Assembly (NCBI GenBank): GCA_019347695.1
Contig: JAHWKT010000006.1
Location: forward strand, 1 to 46,007
Length of the DNA stretch: 46,007 nucleotides
Reading direction: 5' to 3'
Origin: Actinomycetota bacterium
Lineage (GTDB): Bacteria > Actinomycetota > Nitriliruptoria > Euzebyales > JAHELV01
Under the pieces are notes generated by a model. It saw nothing but the letters and a program-made list of their open reading frames with translations. It was not told the origin of the DNA and did not search any database. Position 1 is the first letter of the stretch. The number at the start of each line of letters is the position of its first letter. Both the position numbers and the translations under genes were made by a program. Of the stretch, positions 37,235 to 45,360 are shown in pieces.

Positions 37235-38133
37235 GCCCGTAGCGTAACGGGCACGTGCCGGCTGCGGCGGGCGGCACGCGCTACGGTCGCGGTCGCCCAG
37301 CCCAACGCCGCAACGGACGCCGCGATCAGCGCGATCGACCAGGGCCGCAGTGCCAACGGCGCCAGCCCCGCGACGCTCTGGATCGTGGCGAACGTCAGCA
37401 GGCCGAGGTAGCCGGTGACCGCCACCCGCATGACGGTGGCGCGGCGGGTCGCGTCGGAGCCCGCCCCGTCGGCCATGGCGAGCAGCAGCGCGAAGAGCTG
37501 TATGCCGTGGAAGGAGACCGCGTGCGGGAACTTGGCGACCGCGTCACCGTTGGTCACCACCTCGGGCACGGCGCCGAACCGCGCGACGTGCTGGAACCCA
37601 AGATCGACGAGCCACTGGCCGATACCCAGGCCCGCGATGATCGCGGCCATGCCGCCGATCACCGCCCACCTGGTGGCTGCGTCAGCCGGGCGTTCGACCA
37701 GCGTCCACACGAACAGCGTGAGAAGCGCTGCCGACATCACGATGATCCCGATCCCCATCAGCCCGAAGATCGCGGCGTCGCCCGGCTCGAACACGTTGAA
37801 GTGGGAGGCCCGTCCACGCCATGTCTGCAGCACAATGAGTGCCGTCTCGATCGTCGACGCCACCGCGAACACCCAGGCGATGGCACCGGCCAGCCGCGGG
37901 CGTACGGTCGGCATGCGGTCGAGCACCCACCCCACGGCCCACAGCGTCAGGCTGATCGAGATCGAGAAGACGATCGGCTTGCGCCACGACACGGCGCCCG
38001 ACAGACTGCCGCCGTCGACGGCGAACACGCCGATGTGGAACACCGCGGAGGCGGCCCAGCCGAGCGCGGTCACCATGACCACGCGCGATGCCCGGCTCCG
38101 CGGGCGAAGCTGGCGGATCACTGCGCTGACCAT
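37231..38133 (-). CDS. Polytopic membrane protein co-encoded with the two-component system
   Basis: About 7-8 hydrophobic segments (VVMVTALGWAASAVFHIGVFAVDG...GLMGIGIIVMSAALLTLFVWTLV); ATGA overlap with the histidine kinase. Confidence 0.8.
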   Translation of the reverse strand: MVSAVIRQLRPRSRASRVVMVTALGWAASAVFHIGVFAVDGGSLSGAVSWRKPIVFSISISLTLWAVGWVLDRMPTVRPRLAGAIAWVFAVASTIETALIVLQTWRGRASHFNVFEPGDAAIFGLMGIGIIVMSAALLTLFVWTLVERPADAATRWAVIGGMAAIIAGLGIGQWLVDLGFQHVARFGAVPEVVTNGDAVAKFPHAVSFHGIQLFALLLAMADGAGSDATRRATVMRVAVTGYLGLLTFATIQSVAGLAPLALRPWSIALIAASVAALGWATATVARAARRSRHVPVTLRA

Positions 38134-38262
38134 GACGACCTCCGGTACTGGGTGCCATGACCGTAGGTAGGCACCACCGGGGTGTCGTCACACCACGCGG
38201 TGATCGTGGGTGGTCCTCGAGCATGAGCACCGTGACACCCATCGGTCGGTGGCACCTGCGGT

Positions 38263-38297
38263 GGACGGCTACCGTGCACTACGCACGGTAGACGTCC
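38263..38297. promoter_or_regulatory. Hairpin/dyad in the divergent intergenic region
   Basis: GGACG-g-CTACCGTGC-actac-GCACGGTAG-a-CGTCC. Confidence 0.55.
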
Positions 38298-38400
38298 GCG
38301 AAGCGCCGGCCCGTCCATGGCACCGCCCGCTACGAATGCCTGATCTGATGCACACTGGAAGCGGCCGGAGACGCCGGATGACACAGGACACGCCCACACG

Positions 38401-39984
38401 ATGACCACCGTTGCACCGCAGGACACGACGGAGCCGGCGGTCGTCACGTCCCCGCCACGGTGGATGGCCGCCGTCGCCGGACTGCTGGCGGCCGGTGCCG
38501 CCCTGGCGGCCGGGGAGCTGGTCGCCGCCCTCATCGACGGCGCCCGGTCGGCGGTCACGTCGATCGGTACGGTCGTGATCGACCTGGCGCCGCCGGCACT
38601 GAAGGATCTGGCGATCGAGACGCTGGGCACCGCGGACAAGCCGGTGCTCATCGCCACGGTGCTGGTCGTCCTCGCCGGTGCGGCGATGGCCGCGGGCATC
38701 GCCGCCGTCCGCCGGTTGTGGTGGGGCGTGCTCGGCGTCGTGGGGCTGGGCGTGGTGGGCCTGGCCGCCGCGTGGGCGGATCCCAGCGCCACGGGCGTGG
38801 TCGCGGCGCTGCCTGCGACGGCGGCAGTGATCGTTGGCGTGGGCGCGTTGTGGTGGCTGGTGCGGACGCTGGACAGCCGCGGCGCCACAGCTGACGACGA
38901 CGCGGCGGACGGCGACAGCCGTCGCGCGTTCCTGCAGGCGGCGACCACGGTCGGTGGCGCGGCGCTCGGTGCCGGCGCGCTCGGACGGTGGCTCACCACG
39001 CAGGCGGAGTCGTCGACGGCGCCGGCCACAGCGCCGTTTCCGTCACCCGACGTCGAGCTGGCCCCCATCCCCGCCGACGCCTCGCTGGCCATCGACGGGT
39101 TGACGTCGTTCATCACACCCAACGACGACTTCTACCGCATCGACACGGCGCTGCGCGTGCCGACCGTCGATGTTGACCATTGGACGCTGCGCATCCACGG
39201 GATGGTCGACAACCCGATCGAGCTGACCTACGACGAACTGCTCGACCATCAGATCGTCGAGGCGGACATCACGCTGGCGTGCGTGTCCAACGAGGTGGGC
39301 GGCGAGCTCGTGGGCAACGCGCGGTGGCGCGGGATCCGGCTGGCCGATGTGCTCGCCGATGCCGGCTTGCAGCCCGGCGCTGATCAGCTGGTGGGCCGCT
39401 CGGTGGACGGCTTCACCGCGGGATCGCCGTTGGCCACGGTGCTCGACGGCCGCGAGTCGCTCGTGGCGATCGGCATGAACGGGGCGCCGCTGCCCCGCAT
39501 CCACGGGTACCCCGCACGGCTCGTGGTGCCCGGGCTGTACGGCTACGTGTCGGCGACGAAGTGGCTGACGGAGCTCGAGCTGACCACGTTCGACGCGTTC
39601 GACGCCTACTGGATCCCGCGCGGGTGGGCGGAGCGGGCTCCGATCAAGACCCAGTCGCGCATCGACGTGCCGCGGGCGTTGTCGACGGTGTCGCCCGGCA
39701 CGGTCGCCGTGGCCGGAGTCGCGTGGGCACCGACCCGTGGGATCACGAAGGTCGAGGTCAAGGTCGACGACGGACCGTGGGAGCAGGCGCGCCTGGCCGC
39801 GGCGGTCGACGACGACACCTGGCGGCAGTGGGTGTACGAGTGGCAGGCCACGCCGGGACGTCACGACCTGCGGGTGCGGGCCACCGATGCGACCGGCGAG
39901 CCGCAGACCGCCGACCGCGAACCGCCACGGCCGGATGGCGCCACCGGACGCCATCACATCATCGTCACGGTCGCCGACAGCTGA
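38401..39984 (+). CDS. Membrane-anchored molybdopterin-dependent oxidoreductase (sulfite-oxidase-like)
   Basis: TM N-terminus then RRAFLQAATTVGGAALGAGALG; ITLACVSNEVGGELVGNARWRGIRLADVL; HGYPARLVVPGLYGYVSATKWLTELELTT. Confidence 0.93.
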   Translation: MTTVAPQDTTEPAVVTSPPRWMAAVAGLLAAGAALAAGELVAALIDGARSAVTSIGTVVIDLAPPALKDLAIETLGTADKPVLIATVLVVLAGAAMAAGIAAVRRLWWGVLGVVGLGVVGLAAAWADPSATGVVAALPATAAVIVGVGALWWLVRTLDSRGATADDDAADGDSRRAFLQAATTVGGAALGAGALGRWLTTQAESSTAPATAPFPSPDVELAPIPADASLAIDGLTSFITPNDDFYRIDTALRVPTVDVDHWTLRIHGMVDNPIELTYDELLDHQIVEADITLACVSNEVGGELVGNARWRGIRLADVLADAGLQPGADQLVGRSVDGFTAGSPLATVLDGRESLVAIGMNGAPLPRIHGYPARLVVPGLYGYVSATKWLTELELTTFDAFDAYWIPRGWAERAPIKTQSRIDVPRALSTVSPGTVAVAGVAWAPTRGITKVEVKVDDGPWEQARLAAAVDDDTWRQWVYEWQATPGRHDLRVRATDATGEPQTADREPPRPDGATGRHHIIVTVADS

Positions 39985-40105
39985 CGTAGCAGCCGGCGGA
40001 CGCGCGCCGCTCAACGACCCGCGTCGATTCTGCCTCCCGACCAATCCACGATCGTTGTCGTAGTGAATCACGGTATGACCCAACGCAACGATCCAAGGAC
40101 TCAAC

Positions 40106-40798
40106 GTGATTCGTGCACGACTCTTCCGCGTCACCGGGCTGCTCGTCGTCCTGGTGCTCACCCTCGCGGCGTGCGGTAGCGACGAGACGTCCAGTGACGA
40201 GTCGGCGGCCGCGGCGGCCGACAGCGGCAGCTCCGAGATGGCCAGCGAGCCGATGGAATCGGAGATGTCGGACGACATGTCGTCGGAGATGGCCAGCGAC
40301 TTGTCATCCGAGATGGCGATGTCGGAGTGTCAGCTCGAGCCGCTGCCAGAGGAGGGTGACGGCAGCGTCGACACGATGGCACAGCAGCCGGCGGCGACCG
40401 CCGCTTCGGGCAACCCGAACCTGACCACGCTGGTGCAGGCCGTGGATGCCGCCGGTCTGGTCGACACGCTCAACAGCGACGGCCCGTTCACGATCTTCGC
40501 GCCGGCGAACTGTGCGTTCGAGGAGATCCCCGAGGAGGACCTCAACGCGCTGCTCGAGGACACCGACCAGCTGACGACCGTGCTGACCTACCACGTCGTG
40601 CAGGGCGAGGCGCTGAGCGCTGACGAGCTCGCCGGCATGGACAGCGTGACCACCGTGCAGGGCGACGACGTCATGCTCGCCGCGGAGGGCGACACCCTGA
40701 CGCTCAACGACGGCACCGCGAGCGTCGTCGCGGCCGACGTCCAGGTCGGCAACGGCGTCGTGCACGTCATCGACGGCGTGCTGATGCCCGGCAGCTGA
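40106..40798 (+). CDS. Fasciclin-domain lipoprotein
   Basis: Lipobox LVLTLAACGSDE; Ser/Glu/Met-rich linker; NLTTLVQAVDAAGLVDTLNSDGPFTIFAPANCAFEEIP...LTYHVVQGEALSADEL...VHVIDGVLMPGS. Confidence 0.93.
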   Translation: MIRARLFRVTGLLVVLVLTLAACGSDETSSDESAAAAADSGSSEMASEPMESEMSDDMSSEMASDLSSEMAMSECQLEPLPEEGDGSVDTMAQQPAATAASGNPNLTTLVQAVDAAGLVDTLNSDGPFTIFAPANCAFEEIPEEDLNALLEDTDQLTTVLTYHVVQGEALSADELAGMDSVTTVQGDDVMLAAEGDTLTLNDGTASVVAADVQVGNGVVHVIDGVLMPGS

Positions 40799-40823
40799 TC
40801 CCGCGATCCATCACGACCTGCAC

Positions 40824-40853
40824 GCGGCCCGGGACGCAATCGTCCCGGGCCGC
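40824..40853 (+). terminator. Strong hairpin terminator after the fasciclin gene
   Basis: GCGGCCCGGGAC-gcaatc-GTCCCGGGCCGC, perfect 12-bp stem, 25 nt after the stop. Confidence 0.75.
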
Positions 40854-41019
40854 ACCCGCCAGCCGTTGGCCGGGCGTGCGTGTGCGGCCCTGCTGACCCG
40901 TCGTGCAGTCGCGGCGGACCTGCCGGCGGACCGCCGCGGCGGGCCCCGATGCGCCGATCGGCCCGGGTGGCGACTACGATCATGGCCGTCTGACACCCAC
41001 GAGCAGAGGACGGACACCG

Positions 41020-41133
41020 ATGGCGACGACGGCGCAGGCGTGGTGGCACGGGCGAAGGGCGAACCGGTCAGCGTCGAGGAGATCGAGGTTGGAGTCCGGC
41101 GACGTGCTGCGCTCGGTGGTGGTGGTCTGGTGA
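41020..41133 (+). pseudogene. S-(hydroxymethyl)mycothiol dehydrogenase (mscR-like) remnant, internally deleted
   Basis: Start MATTAQA, frame-shifted VVARAKGEPVSVEEIEV, then ESGDVLRSVVVVW* (ADH C-terminal pattern in the start-codon frame); intact MBL-fold hydrolase gene follows. Confidence 0.65.
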
Positions 41134-41197
41134 GCGCGTCAGCGGTCACCAGACCGGCCGGGGGGCAAGCTTCCCGCGCCAGCGGGGAGGTTGGGCG

Positions 41198-41815
41198 GTG
41201 ACGATCGAGCAGCTCACCACCGACGGCGTATTCACCATTGACGGACAGTCGTTCGACGTCACCAACAACGTGTGGCTCGTCGGCGACGACCGCGAGGTGC
41301 TCGTGATCGACGCGGCACATGACGCCGCGGCGATCGCCGATGCCGTGGGCGACCGGCGCGTGGCGATGATCGTCTGCACCCACGGCCACAACGACCACAT
41401 CAACGCGGCGGTCGAGCTCGCCGGGCTGGTCGACGCGCCGATCGCCCTGCACCCCAACGACCGCAGGCTGTGGGACGCCGTGCATCTCGACCGTGCGCCC
41501 GACCTTGACCTGAGCGACGGTCAGGTGTTGTCGGTCGGCGGCGCCGATCTGCAGGTGCTGCACACGCCCGGGCACTCCCCCGGCGGTGTCTGTCTGTACG
41601 GCGACGGCGTGCTGTTCTCCGGCGACACGCTGTTCCAGGGTGGGCCTGGCGCGACCGGTCGCTCCTACTCGGACTTCGACACGATCATCGCGTCGATCCG
41701 GGATCGTCTGCTCGTGCTGCCCGACGACACGACCGTGCACACCGGCCACGGCGAGTCGACGCGGATCGGCGACGAGGCCGTCGATCTCGACGAGTGGATC
41801 GCCCGCGGCCACTGA
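41198..41815 (+). CDS. MBL-fold metallo-hydrolase (mscR-associated type)
   Basis: CTHGHNDHINAA, LHTPGHSPGGVCLYGDGVLFSGDTLFQGGPGATGRS, VHTGHGESTRIGDE. Confidence 0.93.
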   Translation: MTIEQLTTDGVFTIDGQSFDVTNNVWLVGDDREVLVIDAAHDAAAIADAVGDRRVAMIVCTHGHNDHINAAVELAGLVDAPIALHPNDRRLWDAVHLDRAPDLDLSDGQVLSVGGADLQVLHTPGHSPGGVCLYGDGVLFSGDTLFQGGPGATGRSYSDFDTIIASIRDRLLVLPDDTTVHTGHGESTRIGDEAVDLDEWIARGH

Positions 41816-41826
41816 CCCCGGAGAGG

Positions 41827-42444
41827 CTAGCGTCGGACGCGATACATGAGGGCGATGCGCGGGCCGGCGGCGGCGACCTTGGGCACGCTGTGCTCGCAGG
41901 TCCGCTGGCACGATCCTCCCATGACGAGCAGGTCGCCGTGCCCGGCCGACCACGACAGGCTCGACCCTCCACCACGTGGGCGCACGCGGAACGGCCGAGG
42001 CTCGCCCAACGACACGATGGCGACGATCGCCTCGGGCAGGTCGCGGGCCACACGGTCGCCGTGCCATGCGACGCTGTCGCGGCCGTTGCGGTACAGGTTG
42101 CACGTGATGGCGTCGAGCCGCACACCGTAGCGATGGCTGAGTGCGTCGGACAGCAGCCCGAGCAACCGCAGGTCGGGCGGCAGCGCATCACGATCGACGC
42201 TCGCGACCAGCCGGGGCCGCGCGACCTCGCTGCCACGGATGCGCTCGGTACCGGTGCGCCACGGCAGGTGTGCCTCGGCAGCCTGGTACAGCTGGTCGGC
42301 GCCACTGACCCACCCCGGCTGCCGGTCGATCCACGCCGCGTCGGGCAGGCGATGGCGGCGCAGGTGGGCGAACGTCGGGTCGAACGTGGGTTCCGCGGTC
42401 GTCTGATCCAGCAGTGAGGCCTGGAACGTCAGCGTGTCGCTCAT
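41827..42444 (-). CDS. alkB: AlkB-like 2OG-Fe(II) dioxygenase (alkylated DNA repair)
   Basis: NLYRNGRDSVAWHGDRVARDLPEAIVAIVSLGEPRPFRVRPRG...GDLLVMGGSCQRTCEHSVPK. Confidence 0.93.
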   Translation of the reverse strand: MSDTLTFQASLLDQTTAEPTFDPTFAHLRRHRLPDAAWIDRQPGWVSGADQLYQAAEAHLPWRTGTERIRGSEVARPRLVASVDRDALPPDLRLLGLLSDALSHRYGVRLDAITCNLYRNGRDSVAWHGDRVARDLPEAIVAIVSLGEPRPFRVRPRGGGSSLSWSAGHGDLLVMGGSCQRTCEHSVPKVAAAGPRIALMYRVRR

Positions 42445-42506
42445 GCGTCCAAGCGTAGCCGAACGTGCGTTCGACCACCAGCAGTGCGCTACGCTTGCAC
42501 CCGCTG

Positions 42507-43148
42507 ATGCTGCAGATCGACCACGTCATCATCGCCGTCGCCGACCCCGACGCGTGGGCGGTGCAGCTGGACGACCGATCAGGGCTGACCGCCGTGCCCG
42601 GCGGCCGCCATGAGGGCACGGGGACGGGCAACTGGATCGTCCCGCTGGGCGGCTCCTACGTGGAGCTGATGACCGTCGTCGACCACAGCGAGGCGGAGTC
42701 CAGCACGCTGGGCCGCTGGGTGAGCGATCAGACACGCAACGGCGACCGCCTTGCAGCGCTGTGCCTGCGCACCGACGACATCGGCGGCATCGCCGCCCGA
42801 ATCGGCGACGAACCGGAGGCCATGAGCCGCACCACGGACGACGGGACCATCCTGCGCTGGCAGCTCACCGGGCTCGCGGCGGCGATGTCCGACGAGGGGC
42901 TGCCGTTCTACATCCAGTGGGACCTCGACGACGAGGAGCAGTACCCCGGACGCATGCCGGTCGAGCACCGCGTCGAACCGAGTGGCATCCACTGGATCGA
43001 GTACGGGGGCGACCCGCAGCGGCTGGCCGAGTGGTTGGGCGACCACTCCCTGCCGATCCGCAGCGTGGAGGACCACGCCGGCCCGCGCCGGGTCGCCATC
43101 GCGACCGCCGACGGCACCGTTCACCTCATGCCGACCGGTATCGCCTGA
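42507..43148 (+). CDS. VOC family / glyoxalase-like protein
   Basis: MLQIDHVIIAVADPDAWAVQLDDRSGLTAVPGGRHEGTGTGNWIVPLGGSYVELMTVVD. Confidence 0.88.
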   Translation: MLQIDHVIIAVADPDAWAVQLDDRSGLTAVPGGRHEGTGTGNWIVPLGGSYVELMTVVDHSEAESSTLGRWVSDQTRNGDRLAALCLRTDDIGGIAARIGDEPEAMSRTTDDGTILRWQLTGLAAAMSDEGLPFYIQWDLDDEEQYPGRMPVEHRVEPSGIHWIEYGGDPQRLAEWLGDHSLPIRSVEDHAGPRRVAIATADGTVHLMPTGIA

Positions 43149-43178
43149 CATTGCATGTGGCGAAGGTTCGCGAATTCC

Positions 43179-43199
43179 GTGTCGGGGGACTCCCCACAC
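43179..43199. terminator. Hairpin between convergent VOC and ABM genes
   Basis: GTGT-c-GGGG-gact-CCCC-ACAC. Confidence 0.5.
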
Positions 43200-43270
43200 C
43201 GCGCGGCATCGCCGCAACAGGGAGCATGCATCGACCCCGCGTGGCAGAGACCCCCAGACCGGGCTCCGGG

Positions 43271-43570
43271 CTACGGCGTCTTGGACGCCAGCAGGTCCGC
43301 CTCGTTGATCTCGGGGGGCGCGCTGAGCAGCCGGTCGGCGTTCTCCATGAGCGCTGCCGCGATCGGACCGTCGAGGTGGGCCTTGCGCTCCTGCTCGCCG
43401 GGGAAGGCGTCGACGATCCAGAAGGTGGACTGGTCGGTCCGCAGCGCAAACCACACGGGGGTTCCCTCCTCGTCATTCGCGAGGTCGACGGCGCCGGTGA
43501 GGAAGTCGGCCACCTCGTCCTCCATGCCGGACCGCGCGCTGAGCTTGACGACGAGTGCGACGTTGGTCAT
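43271..43570 (-). CDS. ABM-domain putative quinol monooxygenase
   Basis: MTNVALVVKLSARSGMEDEVADFLTGAVDLANDEEGTPVWFALRTDQSTFWIVDAFPGEQERKAHLDG. Confidence 0.85.
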   Translation of the reverse strand: MTNVALVVKLSARSGMEDEVADFLTGAVDLANDEEGTPVWFALRTDQSTFWIVDAFPGEQERKAHLDGPIAAALMENADRLLSAPPEINEADLLASKTP

Positions 43571-43671
43571 GCAGCCTCCGAGATCGTGGTCCCCCCGCGG
43601 ACGTCAGCGCCCCCTCCGGCCCAGACTCTACGCGCAACGCCGACGTGCCGCCGCAGCGCAACGCGCGCCGG

Positions 43672-44112
43672 TCATGGCGGCGGCATCGTGTAGGTGACCG
43701 CTGTGCCTTCGACCGCCACCACACCGTCACCACGGGTCACCGACATGCGACACCGCATGATCGGCTTGTCGTCACGCACCTCGAGCACCTCGACCTCGCC
43801 GGTGATCGTGTCGCCCGGCCGAACCGGCGCACGGAAGTCGACGGTGAGGTTCAGGAAGACGCTGCCGGGACCGGGCAGCTGCTCGGCGACGACCGCATTC
43901 AGGATTGCCGTCGACACACCGCCCTGCACCACCAGTCCGCCGAACGGGGTCGACGCCGCGTACTGTTCGTCGTAGTGCAACGGGTTGCGGTCGCCGCTGA
44001 TCTCGGTGAACAGCTCGATGTCACGCCGGCCGACCACACGCTCCATCCGCGCCGTGTCACCGACCGCCGGCGCGCCACCTGGCCAGGCGTCGGTCGACGT
44101 CTCGTCGCTCAT
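43672..44112 (-). CDS. MaoC-like acyl dehydratase family protein
   Basis: FTEISGDRNPLHYDEQYAASTPFGGLVVQGGVSTAILNAVVAEQLPGPGSVFLNLTVDFRAPVRPGDTITGEVEV. Confidence 0.92.
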   Translation of the reverse strand: MSDETSTDAWPGGAPAVGDTARMERVVGRRDIELFTEISGDRNPLHYDEQYAASTPFGGLVVQGGVSTAILNAVVAEQLPGPGSVFLNLTVDFRAPVRPGDTITGEVEVLEVRDDKPIMRCRMSVTRGDGVVAVEGTAVTYTMPPP

Positions 44113-44132
44113 CCGCGCTCCCCTTCGTCGGA

Positions 44133-45251
44133 TCAGTCGGTGAAGATGTCCGTGGGCAGCAGGGCGGTGACCACCATGTTGGGCACGTCGGGCAGCGCCG
44201 CGATCCGCAGGTCCACGGCGACGCTGCAGATCGCGTACGCCTGCTGCCGGTCGAAGCCGCGGTCGCCTGTCAGGTGGTCGATCATTTCATGCAGCGCCTC
44301 GCGGGTCGCGACGGTGACATCCTCGGAGTGGTTGACCCCGTCGGCATCGATCGACAGCCCGGTGGTGGCGTAGAAGGCGCGTGGCGCGGCGAACTCCGGC
44401 GCGACGAAGTAGTCGCTGCGTTCGAACCGCAGGCGGCGGATGTTGCGCTCGGCCGCCATACCCTTGCGCAGGTCGAAGCGGAACCGGAACGTCGATCGCA
44501 TCTCGATCGCCGTCCCGCAGCTCTCGTTGTCACCCTGGGCGTAGTGCGCGTCGCCGCCGGAGAACAGCCCGCCGTCGGTCCAGACCGGCAGGTACAGGCG
44601 GGCACCGACACCACACTGGCGGATGTCGACGTTGCCGGCGTTCTCGCGGGGCGGCACGGTGCGCAGCGCCTCGTCGGCGATGGCCGGATCCCGTGGCACC
44701 GCGCCGGCCGGGTCGGGCGGCAGCACCATGCCACCCCGCTCGAGCAGATCCTGCTCGCGGGCGGTGATGTCACGCAGCAGCTCGCGCGACGGGCCCACCC
44801 CGAAGGTCCCGAGGAACGGCGCCGCGGGGATCCGCACCCCGGGCAGATCGTCCGACGTCGCCCAGCCATCGGCGAGGTCCCAGCGGATGAGGTGCGGGTC
44901 GGGAAAGTCGTCTCGTAGGAACCCGAAGCCGGGGATCTGCACCGTGAACCCGAAGTCGGCCGGCGTGACGTCCACCACATCGACCACCAGGAGGTCTCCC
45001 GGTTCGGCGCCGTCGACGTACACGGGGCCCGTCAGCGGATGCACAGGCCCAAGGTCGGCGTTGGCCACGTCGTCGACCGTCGCGTCGCGGGTGATCTGTC
45101 CGTCAAGGGCGTCGCGGGTCTCCATGACGACCTCGTCGCCGGGTTCGCACCGCACCACCGGTGCGATGTCGGGGTGCCAACGGTTGTGTCCACGGTCGGG
45201 TTGTCCCGCCAGCGCCACCGAGTAGTCGACGCGGATCTCGTGCGTTGCCAT
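44133..45251 (-). CDS. fmdA: Acetamidase/formamidase family protein
   Basis: NRWHPDIAPVVRCEPGDEVVMETRDALDGQI...HPLTGPVYVDGAEPGDLLVVDVVDV...SGGDAHYAQGDNESCGTAIEM. Confidence 0.94.
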   Translation of the reverse strand: MATHEIRVDYSVALAGQPDRGHNRWHPDIAPVVRCEPGDEVVMETRDALDGQITRDATVDDVANADLGPVHPLTGPVYVDGAEPGDLLVVDVVDVTPADFGFTVQIPGFGFLRDDFPDPHLIRWDLADGWATSDDLPGVRIPAAPFLGTFGVGPSRELLRDITAREQDLLERGGMVLPPDPAGAVPRDPAIADEALRTVPPRENAGNVDIRQCGVGARLYLPVWTDGGLFSGGDAHYAQGDNESCGTAIEMRSTFRFRFDLRKGMAAERNIRRLRFERSDYFVAPEFAAPRAFYATTGLSIDADGVNHSEDVTVATREALHEMIDHLTGDRGFDRQQAYAICSVAVDLRIAALPDVPNMVVTALLPTDIFTD

Positions 45252-45289
45252 GCTGCCTCCCGTCTCCACGGCCACGACTGGACCATACC

Positions 45290-45301
45290 GGACACCTGTC
45301 C
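45290..45301. promoter_or_regulatory. Short palindrome between divergent formamidase and MBL genes
   Basis: GGACA-cc-TGTCC, nested in TGGAC...GTCCA (45279-45302). Confidence 0.35.
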
Positions 45302-45360
45302 ATGACGACACCACCGGGCGGTGCGTACGATCACAGGAGCTCGGAGTGGGACAGGTGATC

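Noticed and set aside
36092-38160. Long plus-strand ORFs opposite the two-component locus
   Set aside because: Antisense shadows of clear HisKA_3 kinase and membrane protein genes.
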